Shown here one piece after another: positions 1-8,967 of a stretch of DNA of 64,000 bases; position 1 is the first letter of the stretch; each line of letters starts with the position of its first letter. The stretch is from Bacteroidota bacterium (GTDB taxonomy: Bacteria; Bacteroidota; Bacteroidia; Chitinophagales; Chitinophagaceae), in assembly GCA_018267915.1 (NCBI GenBank), contig JAFDXN010000033.1, forward strand, positions 62,001-126,000, in the 5' to 3' direction. Below the pieces are notes generated by a model. That model ran no database searches, was not told the origin of the DNA, and worked only from the letters and a program-made list of their open reading frames with translations. The translations under genes and the position numbers were made by a program.

Positions 1-743
1 CCTTTTTATTCGGCACTATACACATTATTTGCCCCCAGGACTATATATGGACGCCAAGAATGAAGGAATCGCTGAAAAAAAGCCAGGAAGTGTGTTTTGA
101 AATGGATATGGACGATCCCTCGGTACTGATGAAAGTAGCCACAGGGCTTATGGACAATAGCGGCAAAACACTGGAGGACTATTTCACGCCGGAACAATAT
201 AAAAAAGTAGAAGCCTTTGTCAGGGACAGCCTTGGCATGAACATTTCACTGTTCCGAAACATGAAGCCTGCGGCGCTGGAAAGTATGATAACAGGTAAAA
301 ACGTAGCCTGTGAAAATCCTGTTTCCTACGAGGATAAAATAATGGAACAGGCTAAAGCCGATAAAAAAGAGATACTGGGCCTGGAGCAGCCCGAGGAGCA
401 AATTGAGCTGTTTGACAACCTGCCTACTGATTCAGTGGTGAAGGAGATCATGGAGATCATAAATGGTAAAAGCAACGACGACAGAGAATATAAAAAGCTG
501 ATAAACGCCTACAAAAAACAAGACCTGCCCGCACTATACGACTTGATGCGATCGTCTGGAGAGTCCCCCATCGACCTTGCGGGTTTTCTCGACGACAGGA
601 ACCAGCGCTGGATAGAGCGTATGGTGGAAAAAATGGATCAAAAATCAGTGTTTTTTGCCGTAGGCGCAGGGCACCTCTGGGGTGAGAACGGGGTGATCAA
701 TTTATTAAGAAAAGAAGGGTACACGGTGGTACCATTAAAGTAA
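1..743 (+). CDS. TraB/GumN family protein, 5' end outside window
   Basis: The reading frame is open from the first bases of the window, so the N-terminus lies upstream; the ATG at 60 is internal. The first visible residues contain LFGTIH followed by a conserved Asp, the N-terminal signature of the TraB/GumN family. The C-terminus has the matching VGAGHLWGENG motif and ends in a short beta-strand (YTVVPLK). Both halves of the conserved Gly/His core are therefore present. Members are usually near 290 residues, so only the signal peptide and first strand are likely missing. The family is related to TIKI-type metalloproteases, but bacterial members have no firm function. The gene converges on the receiver gene at 749 with 5 bases between them. 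Confidence 0.85.
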   Translation, partial: FLFGTIHIICPQDYIWTPRMKESLKKSQEVCFEMDMDDPSVLMKVATGLMDNSGKTLEDYFTPEQYKKVEAFVRDSLGMNISLFRNMKPAALESMITGKNVACENPVSYEDKIMEQAKADKKEILGLEQPEEQIELFDNLPTDSVVKEIMEIINGKSNDDREYKKLINAYKKQDLPALYDLMRSSGESPIDLAGFLDDRNQRWIERMVEKMDQKSVFFAVGAGHLWGENGVINLLRKEGYTVVPLK

Positions 744-748
744 ACTGC

Positions 749-1150
749 CTATATGCTCTGTAATATTTCGCCAAGGGCCTCAGTGGTAAGCGGCTTGTTA
801 AGAAACTGCTTGATGGAACCGTAATTCTTCACCCTGTTCAGATCATTTTCATTTATCGATGACGAGAGCATGTAAACGTTGTAGCCAGCTTTTGTCGCAT
901 CGGGTAGCTTTTCAAACGCCTCCATAAAGTCGAACCCGTTCATCACCGGCATCTGTATATCGAGCAATACCGTAGTTTTATCGTCTGCCGGCGGCGCAAT
1001 GGCTGTACTGATATGCTCCAGCGCCTGTGGAGCGCTTGTAAACGCATGTATCTCCCCTGCCCTTCCCGAATTGCGAATGATCTTGTCTGCAATAAAACAA
1101 TCGAGCTTGCTGTCGTCTATTATTATGAAATTGAGTTTCTGAGGCGCCAT
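749..1150 (-). CDS. Single-domain response regulator receiver protein
   Basis: This 133-residue protein is a lone CheY-like receiver. It shows the acidic pair in IIDDSKLD near the N-terminus, the phospho-acceptor Asp in LLDIQMPVMNG, and the conserved Lys in NKPL near the C-terminus. There is no output domain, so it probably passes phosphate between proteins or docks on a partner. It is the last gene of the minus-strand operon that starts at 7433 and begins 5 bases after the hybrid kinase gene. The likely phosphodonors are the two histidine kinases encoded just upstream in the same operon. Confidence 0.85.
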   Translation of the reverse strand: MAPQKLNFIIIDDSKLDCFIADKIIRNSGRAGEIHAFTSAPQALEHISTAIAPPADDKTTVLLDIQMPVMNGFDFMEAFEKLPDATKAGYNVYMLSSSINENDLNRVKNYGSIKQFLNKPLTTEALGEILQSI

Positions 1151-1155
1151 GGTGA

Positions 1156-2247
1156 TTATTTGCTTGGAATGACAACTTTAAAGGTACTACCGTCGTTGAG
1201 CCTGGTATCAACCGTGATCTCACCACCCAGCTTGCCTATTGCATCTTTTACATTATACAAGCCGAAGCCTGAGCCCATCTCTTCAGATGTTGCCCTATAG
1301 AACATGTTGAATATCTTATTGACATTCGCCTCGTCAATACCTATGCCGTTATCCTGCACAGTAATGACGGACTTACCATTACTTACACTAATGTCGAGTT
1401 TTACAAACTTATCTTCAACACCCTTGCGCTGATACTTAAAAGCATTTGATAAGAGGTTGTTGAGGATGATCCGGAGCGACATTTCGTCGGAACGAAAGTT
1501 CTCCTGCTGATCAACATGTACATCAAATGCCGTCCTGTTGGTTTTACCTGTAACGTTGTATATATCCTGCAGGTCTTTAACGAGGTCATCAAACCTGACG
1601 TCGGATATCTTCATCTGTCCGCGGTTAAGGTTATAGTAGTCGTGTATGCTTTGGATGAAGTTGTCCAGCTTTTGCACGGACTTGTCCATCATGCTCAATA
1701 TTTCTCTTATGTCGGCCACATCCTCTATCCCGCGTGCTATATCGATAGCACCCAATATACTAAGCAGCGGGCCGCGCATATCGTGTGTTACGCTGTACGC
1801 AAATTTATCAAGCTCATCGTATGCCTTCTGAAGCTCTTCGTTTTTTATCGCGAGCATCGATGTCGTCAGATAATACTGGTTGGCCTGGTCGATAGCGGTC
1901 TTAATATCCGTATCCGTCCAGGGCTTTTTAATATAGCGATAAATATTGCCGAGGTTGATGGCATCGATCACCGACTCGATATCCGTGTAGCCGGTGATCA
2001 GGATACGTACGGGATTGGGATATTTTTCGCGGATGTCGCCGAAGAACTGCACGCCGGTCTTGTCGGGCATGCGCTGGTCGGAAAGGATAACGCGTATATC
2101 GGGATGCTGCTCCAGGTGAGCAAGCGCCTCGGTTACATTCACAGCGATAAAGATGGTATAGTCGAACCTGAAAGATGCTTTAAAACCGTGCAGGTTATTT
2201 ACTTCATCGTCAATGTATAATATTTTTATTTTCTCTATCTTATCCAA
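1156..2247 (-). CDS. Receiver-histidine kinase hybrid, cytoplasmic
   Basis: The 363-residue product has an N-terminal receiver (DDE acidic cluster, phospho-acceptor in SDQRMPDKTG, Lys in KKPW), then a dimerisation/phosphoacceptor helix (FAYSVTHDMRGPLLSI) and a HATPase domain with N-box (NNLLSNAFKY) and G-boxes (DNGIGID, GSGFGLY). No membrane segment or signal peptide is seen, so it should be cytosolic and take its input through the receiver. The start is TTG at 2247: an in-frame stop lies five codons upstream and no ATG fits, and the resulting N-terminus aligns with that of the receiver gene at 7572. It sits 21 bases after the 7TM kinase gene and 5 bases before the lone receiver gene. Confidence 0.85.
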   Translation of the reverse strand: MDKIEKIKILYIDDEVNNLHGFKASFRFDYTIFIAVNVTEALAHLEQHPDIRVILSDQRMPDKTGVQFFGDIREKYPNPVRILITGYTDIESVIDAINLGNIYRYIKKPWTDTDIKTAIDQANQYYLTTSMLAIKNEELQKAYDELDKFAYSVTHDMRGPLLSILGAIDIARGIEDVADIREILSMMDKSVQKLDNFIQSIHDYYNLNRGQMKISDVRFDDLVKDLQDIYNVTGKTNRTAFDVHVDQQENFRSDEMSLRIILNNLLSNAFKYQRKGVEDKFVKLDISVSNGKSVITVQDNGIGIDEANVNKIFNMFYRATSEEMGSGFGLYNVKDAIGKLGGEITVDTRLNDGSTFKVVIPSK

Positions 2248-2268
2248 AGGACGAAATATTTATTAAAG

Positions 2269-4440
2269 CTAATGCATTATTGGAATTTCCAAAACAAATT
2301 CAGTCCCTTCGCCGAGGGCCGAATTTACTTTAATTTGCCCATTATGTTTGTTAATTGTATTCCATGCTATAGATAGACCGAGCCCTGTGCCTTCACCAAC
2401 ATCTTTCGTGGTAAAGAACGGCTCAAACAATTTCTTCTTCGTGTTATCGTCCATACCCGTTCCGTTGTCCGCAATACTTATATATACGTTTTTATCATCG
2501 GCCCACGATGTGAGCGTCATCCGGCCCTGGTCATCTTCGGGGTGATGCTTTGCAATAGCATGTATCGCATTGCTCATGATGTTCAGGAATACCTGGTTGA
2601 GCTTACCCGGGTAACATTCCACCAACGGGATCTGGCCATATTCCTTAATTACTTTAATGCGGCTGCCAAGCAGGTTGTTCACAAGTACCAGGGTGGCATC
2701 CAAACCTTCATTGAGATCCGCCTTTTTGAGGTCATCTTCATCAAGCCTTGAAAAGATACGAAGACCTTTTACTATCTCGGCCGTTCTGGAAGCGCCCTCA
2801 TTGATACCGCTCAGCAGGTGATCGATCTCCGTTTTCAAGTAGTCGAAATCGATGTCCATCTTGTAATCATTGATCTGCTTCAGCTTTTCCTGGGTAGCCG
2901 CTTCCGACAGACCTACACTTTCAATAGTATTAAGTGCATCGATCAGTATCTCTACGTCACGCTTTAATGGCTTGATATTCGACGTAACGAAGTTGATTGG
3001 GTTGTTGATCTCATGCGCGATACCGGCGGTCAGCTGACCAAGTGACGCCATCTTCTCCGATTCCACAAGTTGCGTCTCTGCCTCTTTCAGGTCAGTCATC
3101 GCCTTTTGCAGGTCTTCGTTAGCCACTCGCAATTCCACCGTACGTTCATTTACTTTCTGCTCCAGCAATACGTTCTGCTCGCGTATCATACGCTCATTGA
3201 TCTGCGCCTGTCTCAGCGCCTCAGCCTGCGATTCCTCTTTTTCCTTTTTAAAGATGTTGATCTTATCCGCCAGCGCGAATGACAGCAATGTTACCTCCAG
3301 GGCTGTACCTATGAATAGTGTGTAGTTTGTAAAGCTATTATACGGTAAGACGTTAAGGTTGCGCATCACAAAAAGTACCATGCCAACAATAAAGATGAGC
3401 CATGCAGCCAGGAAGAACTTCGCCGGGCGGTATTTTTTGAACGAAAGATATGACGCGACTGACAACCCTGTGAAAACCGCACCCAGCCCCGAAATGTCGA
3501 TAAACCGGGAACTGACATTGTCGTTGCCTGCAAAGCGTATGATAGGCGCCACAGCATAAAGAATCATTACCAGGACAGCTATCTTGTCAAAGCGTGGCAT
3601 CTTTGAACGGGTGCTGAGAAAAACCCGCATAAAAGACAATGCACTAACGCCTGCCAATGATGGGAATAAGATGATCAGGTAATTGAACCACTGGGGGCTA
3701 CCAGGGAATAGATATTTGAACGAATAGCCCGTAATTGTGATCTGTGTGAGGCCAATGAAAAGTATATACAGCACATAGTACAGGTAAGAGCGGTCTTTCG
3801 TAGAGATGTACACAAAACAATTGTACAGCATCATAACCAACAGGATACCCATCAAAATCCCGTAGATCACGTCTTTTGTGCTCTGGGTTTCGGATATGGA
3901 TTGCATGTCGCCGAGCAAAATTGGCGTCAGCAGTTGTTCCGAGCTTTTTATTTTCAGCAGGTACTCGGCAGAGGAATCCCTACCCAGGTCGATATCAAAA
4001 ACAAAGTCGGGGTACTTGTATTTCCTCGCATTGAACTTTTGTGCTACTCCCATCGCCTGCAGCAATACGGGCTTGCCATCAATGACGCGATATAGGTTGC
4101 AGGTATCCACCAGGGCATACTCCAGCTCGAGGAGGATATGGCTATAACGCGATCTGTTGACGACTGAATATTTGATCCAATAGGTAGAAGAGGAAATATC
4201 GAAGTTGGGAACATTATCCTTACTGCTGTAATAATTAGTCGCATTAAGCGCTTCCTCAGGTGTAAACTTGTTGAGGCTGTCGTTAAGTATCAGCAACTTT
4301 TTGCCGATCAGTATTCTGCCGTCTTGATAGGTAACAGGTTCAGCAAATAATTGTGTAATGGAGCCGCAGATGAAGATCAGTAAGATCAGTGCCTTGCTGA
4401 GAAAATAATGTGCTGCTTTTTTAAGTACCCGGGTTAACAC
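2269..4440 (-). CDS. 7TMR-DISM sensor histidine kinase
   Basis: The 723-residue protein has a signal-peptide-like N-terminus, an extracellular 7TMR-DISMED2-like domain to about residue 175, and seven hydrophobic segments to about residue 390. A coiled coil follows, then a kinase core with the phosphoacceptor His in GIAHEINNPINFV, an N-box (NIMSNAIHAI) and glycine boxes (DNGTGMDD, GTGLGLSI). DISM receptors are thought to sense carbohydrates or other small extracellular ligands. The start is GTG at 4440, overlapping the end of the acyltransferase-like gene by 20 bases, which suggests translational coupling. There is no C-terminal receiver, so phosphate probably goes to one of the nearby receiver proteins. 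Confidence 0.88.
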   Translation of the reverse strand: MLTRVLKKAAHYFLSKALILLIFICGSITQLFAEPVTYQDGRILIGKKLLILNDSLNKFTPEEALNATNYYSSKDNVPNFDISSSTYWIKYSVVNRSRYSHILLELEYALVDTCNLYRVIDGKPVLLQAMGVAQKFNARKYKYPDFVFDIDLGRDSSAEYLLKIKSSEQLLTPILLGDMQSISETQSTKDVIYGILMGILLVMMLYNCFVYISTKDRSYLYYVLYILFIGLTQITITGYSFKYLFPGSPQWFNYLIILFPSLAGVSALSFMRVFLSTRSKMPRFDKIAVLVMILYAVAPIIRFAGNDNVSSRFIDISGLGAVFTGLSVASYLSFKKYRPAKFFLAAWLIFIVGMVLFVMRNLNVLPYNSFTNYTLFIGTALEVTLLSFALADKINIFKKEKEESQAEALRQAQINERMIREQNVLLEQKVNERTVELRVANEDLQKAMTDLKEAETQLVESEKMASLGQLTAGIAHEINNPINFVTSNIKPLKRDVEILIDALNTIESVGLSEAATQEKLKQINDYKMDIDFDYLKTEIDHLLSGINEGASRTAEIVKGLRIFSRLDEDDLKKADLNEGLDATLVLVNNLLGSRIKVIKEYGQIPLVECYPGKLNQVFLNIMSNAIHAIAKHHPEDDQGRMTLTSWADDKNVYISIADNGTGMDDNTKKKLFEPFFTTKDVGEGTGLGLSIAWNTINKHNGQIKVNSALGEGTEFVLEIPIMH

Positions 4441-5119
4441 GTATGTCGAAGTATGTTTGAAGTTCTCCTTTCGGCCCCCGCTCTACTGAATGCTGAACAG
4501 GGTTATTCCGCAGGTTCAATATCGCTTCCCTTTCCTTTTCTATAGCCAGTGGTAAATTTATAACATCTTTGATAATTAGCGCAGTAGCTATCAAATCTTC
4601 TTTCGGATAATAAAAAGTTCCATTATTGCCTAACTCACGCAATATCTCGAAGCCCACCTTTTGGCTGTTGCGCAGTGTGGCCGGAGAACAAAGCCCCATA
4701 AGATGCTTAAGGTTTAGTAAAGGAGTGATCGCGATGGCGACACGGCCCAGGAACATGCTGCCTATGCCGTAGCCTGCTACCTCTTTTGAATTCCACAGGC
4801 CGCAAAATTCAGCTACGTTGTAGTCGCCAATAGCATCCACATACTCGTAGATGCGCTTATCGAGGACAGCCACAGCACCCTCCATTGGCATTTTCAACTC
4901 TCTTGATCGTATTTGCACCCGGCAACCGCCAAATACGCGGTCCTGGTCTTCCGATTCCGCAATGATAACATAGGTAAAAGGATCATCGCGCCAGTCGGCC
5001 CTGGCGGATGTAACCTTGGTGACCCCGTATGCCTCAAGCACACGCCGGTGACCATCTATGTAACGGTCACAACCATCCGAGTCATCGACGGCCCTGAATA
5101 CCCTAAACTTCGCTATCAT
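4421..5119 (-). CDS. GNAT/autoinducer-synthase-like acyltransferase (tentative)
   Basis: The 232-residue soluble protein has no signal peptide. Its central part (GGCRVQIR, then a Pro-rich strand, then VAEFCGLWNS, then VAGYGIGS and an LGLCSPATLR-like stretch) has the layout of the GNAT fold as used in LuxI-type and other acyl-transferring enzymes: an acceptor strand with Arg, a Glu-containing strand, then a glycine turn. This is pattern recognition rather than a clear family match, and substrate cannot be read from the sequence. It lies 4 bases after the ThiF-nitroreductase gene and overlaps the sensor kinase gene by 20 bases, so all three are very likely co-translated. An alternative is a GNAT-like accessory protein without catalysis. 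Confidence 0.55.
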   Translation of the reverse strand: MIAKFRVFRAVDDSDGCDRYIDGHRRVLEAYGVTKVTSARADWRDDPFTYVIIAESEDQDRVFGGCRVQIRSRELKMPMEGAVAVLDKRIYEYVDAIGDYNVAEFCGLWNSKEVAGYGIGSMFLGRVAIAITPLLNLKHLMGLCSPATLRNSQKVGFEILRELGNNGTFYYPKEDLIATALIIKDVINLPLAIEKEREAILNLRNNPVQHSVERGPKGELQTYFDIRVNPGT

Positions 5120-5123
5120 CTAA

Positions 5124-7433
5124 TCAATAATCTGTGAACAACATTTCTTCAAGCGGTTTTCTTAAAGCCCTGGGACCCGACTTGGGCATGCAGGACAGTT
5201 TAAACAAGAAAACCTCAGCTAGTCCCTCTCTTACCCCGAACAGCTGATGGAAACGTTCACGCAACACCTTTAACTCTTCAATATTATCAGTTGATAAGCT
5301 ATTATCGTTGTTACTATTTTGGGTTATACGCGGAAAAAAATACAAGGGTGAGATAAGTGGATGAAGTGCCAGGCCTGCTCTTTCGGCAGCCAGCCACATC
5401 CTTTCATAGGAGCGGCCTCCCATGATATATTGTTCAGCCGAAACGGTCGGCATAGTAATTAATCCTATTGCTGAAGAAGGCATGATGGAGCCTATGGTCG
5501 CCATTTCCATCAGCTTTCCGCCTTTTTGTCTTCTCACAAAGTCGATTACGTCGTACTCTTTCAGTATTTGCATGGCAGCCAGTTGCGGAGTAGCCAGTCC
5601 AAGCGTCAAAATATCAATGCCGTCGCGCGTTGCTTCTGCATCCTGTGGACGCCAGCGCATCTCGCGGTGCACAAAGTCATAGTGTCCTTCGGGATGCATA
5701 AAGCGCATACGGTCGCATGCGGCGATGATCTTTGCGACCTCTAATATTTGCGGCGTAGCAGTGAGCCAGCGCAATTCTGCACCCGGCACGGATTCAGCTG
5801 TATTTTTGAGTTGATCCAGAACAGTGGGCTCGATCTCTTTGCGTGGCCCCAGGTTACGGTTGGTCGTTCGAACAAATATCTGGTCAGCAAGGCTGTCGTC
5901 AACATGGGGCTCGGCACCTGCGCTATCGTTTGAGAAAGTAATAGCTGCAATTAATATCGAGTCCTCTCCTTGCGGGAATAAGCGTATTCCTGTTTCGACA
6001 CCTTGCTTATGCGCCTCAAGCACCAGGTTTTCCAGCACGGCACCAAAGGTGAGATAAGAGGCTATATTGTGATAATCCCCAAAAGAGAAGGAACGGAACC
6101 GGTCGTGGAATAGAAAAAGTGTTGCATTGTGATAATACCACTTCCAGGGCTGATCGTTGCCGGTAGATGGCGCTGCCATCGCAGCATTTACGATAGCGCC
6201 TAATTTGTCTTTATCAAGTACTATAGCATCTCCGGGCTTTTCGAACTCTGTCTTCTGCACAATCCTTTTAATGGCGTCTATACCCAGTGGCTGGTAAGGA
6301 TTAGGGCGTTCGATTGATTCCGCGCCTTTTTCTTTGCCACCCACTATTTCTTCAATATCTACATAATATCTGCCTGAATCATTGTAAAGTCCTAGTAACA
6401 ACCTGCGGGATACATCGGCAGCTACAGCACCTCCCAGCACTACCGAAGATGCCAGTTGCGGCCATGTGGAAATGGTCATACCAATTTCCAGCATTGATGC
6501 TTTGCCCCTCAGTGAACCATTACCTGCACTTGTAAGCTTAAGTACAATGGGTATCTTTTCTTCAGGAGACATTGCTGCGATCCTTGCGGGGTCAAGCCCC
6601 TCTGCCAGACCGTGCAGCAGTGGCCGCTGCGGCTCCAGGTCAAAACGCTCTACATCGAGCATGCCTCTGTCGCTGGTGTCCATTAGGACCGGGATGCGTT
6701 GTTCACGGGCTTTCATGCGTGCCAGCAACTTTATGTCAAGGCTATCGCATTCATCAACGAGCAAGTCAAGCTTGCCACCATTTAGTAAAAATGCGTCTAT
6801 ATTGTCGTTAGTAATTCCCTCCTCGAAGCAAACAACATGGATAAACGGATCTATTTCGGCTATTTCGCGAGCCGCGATGAATACCTTTTTCTGACCGATA
6901 TTCTGCACACCACTGCGTATGCGGTTGATATTACTTAGATCGAGCGTATCGAAGTCCGCGAGCCGCAACTCACCGCAACCACGCTCCATCGCAAGCGTGA
7001 GTGCAATAGACTGGCCGACCGAAAGGCCGATAATGCCGATCTTCTTGGTGCCCAATACAGCCTGTTCTTCAGCAGTGATCTTATACTTGTTGCGGTTCGT
7101 TCTCAACTCGATGAACTCATCCTTGTCAAGCAGATGCACCATATTGCGGCTCCATGGATAATATACCCAAACGCCATACTGCTCGAGGCTTTTATCACCA
7201 AGCAATTCCTTTTGCAGGCTGCTGTAGTCTTCTTCTTGTAACTTGCGGGAGGGATAACGGCATTTGATCAGTTCCCTGATCTGGGAGTCAATACTGTCGC
7301 AGATGTTGATGCCGTTTGTCGAATTTATTATTTCATTATACCTATTCCAATCTTCTTCTACGCCCAGGCGGAAGAACAAGGGCCTGAACATAGTGATATT
7401 CATGGTTTCTTCTAAAGTCTTATATACGCTCAT
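5124..7433 (-). CDS. ThiF/E1-like adenylyltransferase-nitroreductase fusion (Rv1355c family)
   Basis: The 769-residue protein has an N-terminal region of about 125 residues, then a ThiF/MoeB/E1-like Rossmann domain (IGIIGLSVGQ nucleotide loop; ADFDTLDLSNINR, with the Asp and Arg used in E1-type adenylation). From about residue 400 it has a nitroreductase-like flavin domain (AAMAAPSTGNDQPW near its start). This order matches the Rv1355c/MoeY-type family known from mycobacteria and Bacteroidota. No zinc CxxC pairs or obvious E1 catalytic cysteine were seen. E1-like domains activate a carboxylate as an acyl-adenylate and nitroreductase folds often oxidise or reduce small molecules, so a role in modifying a small molecule or peptide is plausible but unproven. 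It is the first gene of the operon that continues to 749. Confidence 0.8.
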   Translation of the reverse strand: MSVYKTLEETMNITMFRPLFFRLGVEEDWNRYNEIINSTNGINICDSIDSQIRELIKCRYPSRKLQEEDYSSLQKELLGDKSLEQYGVWVYYPWSRNMVHLLDKDEFIELRTNRNKYKITAEEQAVLGTKKIGIIGLSVGQSIALTLAMERGCGELRLADFDTLDLSNINRIRSGVQNIGQKKVFIAAREIAEIDPFIHVVCFEEGITNDNIDAFLLNGGKLDLLVDECDSLDIKLLARMKAREQRIPVLMDTSDRGMLDVERFDLEPQRPLLHGLAEGLDPARIAAMSPEEKIPIVLKLTSAGNGSLRGKASMLEIGMTISTWPQLASSVVLGGAVAADVSRRLLLGLYNDSGRYYVDIEEIVGGKEKGAESIERPNPYQPLGIDAIKRIVQKTEFEKPGDAIVLDKDKLGAIVNAAMAAPSTGNDQPWKWYYHNATLFLFHDRFRSFSFGDYHNIASYLTFGAVLENLVLEAHKQGVETGIRLFPQGEDSILIAAITFSNDSAGAEPHVDDSLADQIFVRTTNRNLGPRKEIEPTVLDQLKNTAESVPGAELRWLTATPQILEVAKIIAACDRMRFMHPEGHYDFVHREMRWRPQDAEATRDGIDILTLGLATPQLAAMQILKEYDVIDFVRRQKGGKLMEMATIGSIMPSSAIGLITMPTVSAEQYIMGGRSYERMWLAAERAGLALHPLISPLYFFPRITQNSNNDNSLSTDNIEELKVLRERFHQLFGVREGLAEVFLFKLSCMPKSGPRALRKPLEEMLFTDY

Positions 7434-7571
7434 TAACCCATATATTTCAGATCATCTATTACGTCAAAAAACCGGCTTTTGCATTCCGGACATGAATATA
7501 GAAAAAAGACCGGAAATTTTCTATCTTGCAGTAATAATATTTTGCGCAAAAGTACAGGTTATTAGCAAGCG

Positions 7572-8036
7572 ATGCCGAATGAGAAAATAAATATTCTTTA
7601 TGTTGATGATGAGGTTAATAACCTTATTTCATTCAAAGCCACTTTTCGCGTCAAGTACAACGTATTTACGGCAATAAGCGGAGAGGAGGCGATCAAGCTG
7701 CTGGAAACACAGGAAATGAACGTTATTATTACCGACCAGCGAATGCCCAACATGACCGGCGTGGAATTCCTTGAGTCGATACTGGAGAAGTACCCTGACC
7801 CCATGCGTGTTTTGCTAACCGGCTACGCCGATATGAATGCCGTGATCGATGCGGTTAACAAAGGGAAGATATTTCACTACCTGACCAAGCCGTGGAACGA
7901 GGAAGAGCTTGATATGACCATACAAAGAGCTTACGATATCTACAAGCAACGCCTTGAGCTTAAGGAACTTAACTCAAACTTGCTTATGAGTAATGAGCAA
8001 TTGGAATTCCTGTTGAGGCAGAAACTGCTTTCCTAG
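7572..8036 (+). CDS. Response regulator receiver protein with C-terminal helix
   Basis: The 154-residue protein has a receiver domain with acidic pair (YVDDEVNNL), phospho-acceptor Asp (TDQRMPNMTG) and Lys (TKPWNEEE), followed by about 35 residues of charged, Leu-rich helix likely to form a coiled coil. Its receiver is clearly paralogous to that of the hybrid kinase at 1156-2247, sharing DEVNNL, SFKATFR-type, DQRMP..TGV and TGYAD-type blocks. It is transcribed divergently from the ThiF-led operon across 138 bases, so the two units may share regulatory DNA. Receivers of this type are often followed by an HD-GYP or kinase domain; here nothing follows the helix, so output is likely by protein interaction. 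Confidence 0.85.
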   Translation: MPNEKINILYVDDEVNNLISFKATFRVKYNVFTAISGEEAIKLLETQEMNVIITDQRMPNMTGVEFLESILEKYPDPMRVLLTGYADMNAVIDAVNKGKIFHYLTKPWNEEELDMTIQRAYDIYKQRLELKELNSNLLMSNEQLEFLLRQKLLS

Positions 8037-8037
8037 G

Positions 8038-8874
8038 TTACATCATCCAGTCGGCGGTCTGGTCCAGTTCTTTTGCTATTACGCGCTCCCATTTTTTCTG
8101 CTGCATTCTGTCCTGGCCATTATGGGTTTCTTTTTCATACTGGTCCTGTCGCGCCTTGTATTCGTCGCCAATCTTCTTATAGGTGTCGGCGAGTGTGGTA
8201 TTGAGGTTGTAAACAGTCACGTTAAGACCGTTGAACCGTTCTCTTAGCTTGCGGGTATATATTTCGCAGAGATCAAAATGGCCCTGCTCGTGCTCCAGCA
8301 CTTCGGGCGTGCGCTCATCGGGCATCACCCACGATATGTCTTTGCGAAAACTGTTGCGAACGAGTATCTGCACTTTATTTGATACAGTCACAGTATTTGT
8401 TTCAAAGCCGAAACCGCAATAAGTAACTGCTACCGCTTCTTCTGCACCCTGTGTCCTGTATATCCTGCCTCCAAAATCGGCCCAGGTGAGTTTACGGTCC
8501 TTGCTCCAGTTGAATTCTTTCTCGTACTTGTGTATATCTTCCGCGCGGTACAATATGGCGCTTACTTTACAGCATTCATTTTTCTCGCCGAGTACTTTCT
8601 CAGTGATCTTAATGATGTTGGCATTTTGCTCGCTTGCCTTCTTCTTAAGCGTCTGCATCATGTCGAGGTAAGAGTAGCCTGTTTTGAACTTTTTTCCGTC
8701 TATCTCAACGTCCTTCAATTCCGTCGCGCCGCTTGGTAACGGATCATTTGGGTCTAAGACGATTATATCCTTTTCGAAGGGCTCCGGCTTTATTACATTA
8801 CCCTCCCATGCCTTTAATAAAGGCGCATAAAGTACCATTGCTAAGGCAATAAATGCTTTCAGGAACCGGGACAT
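8038..8874 (-). CDS. Exported DUF922-type putative zinc protease
   Basis: The 278-residue protein has an N-terminal signal peptide (MSRFLKAFIALAMVLYAPLLKA) and a central domain with WADFGGRIYR, YCGFGF and LEHEQGHFDLCEIY. The last contains HEQGH, an HExxH zinc-binding motif, in the context typical of DUF922 proteins, which are predicted secreted or periplasmic metallopeptidases with no experimentally settled role. A charged C-terminal helix (KEDQYEKETHNGQ-like) follows. The gene converges on the receiver gene at 7572 with only 1 base between the two stop codons. An N-terminal region of about 100 residues ahead of the DUF922 part was not recognised. Confidence 0.72.
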   Translation of the reverse strand: MSRFLKAFIALAMVLYAPLLKAWEGNVIKPEPFEKDIIVLDPNDPLPSGATELKDVEIDGKKFKTGYSYLDMMQTLKKKASEQNANIIKITEKVLGEKNECCKVSAILYRAEDIHKYEKEFNWSKDRKLTWADFGGRIYRTQGAEEAVAVTYCGFGFETNTVTVSNKVQILVRNSFRKDISWVMPDERTPEVLEHEQGHFDLCEIYTRKLRERFNGLNVTVYNLNTTLADTYKKIGDEYKARQDQYEKETHNGQDRMQQKKWERVIAKELDQTADWMM

Positions 8875-8967
8875 TCAGAAATTATCTTATTAAAATAAAC
8901 CTGGCGGCTTGCCAGATGCATAAAATTACGGCAAAAACTGTTTATAAAAACAAAAAATACATAGAAA

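Noticed and set aside
1516..2220. Plus-strand open frame of 234 codons opposite the hybrid histidine kinase
   Set aside because: It is antisense to a gene with complete receiver and kinase motifs, and its own translation shows no recognisable domain.
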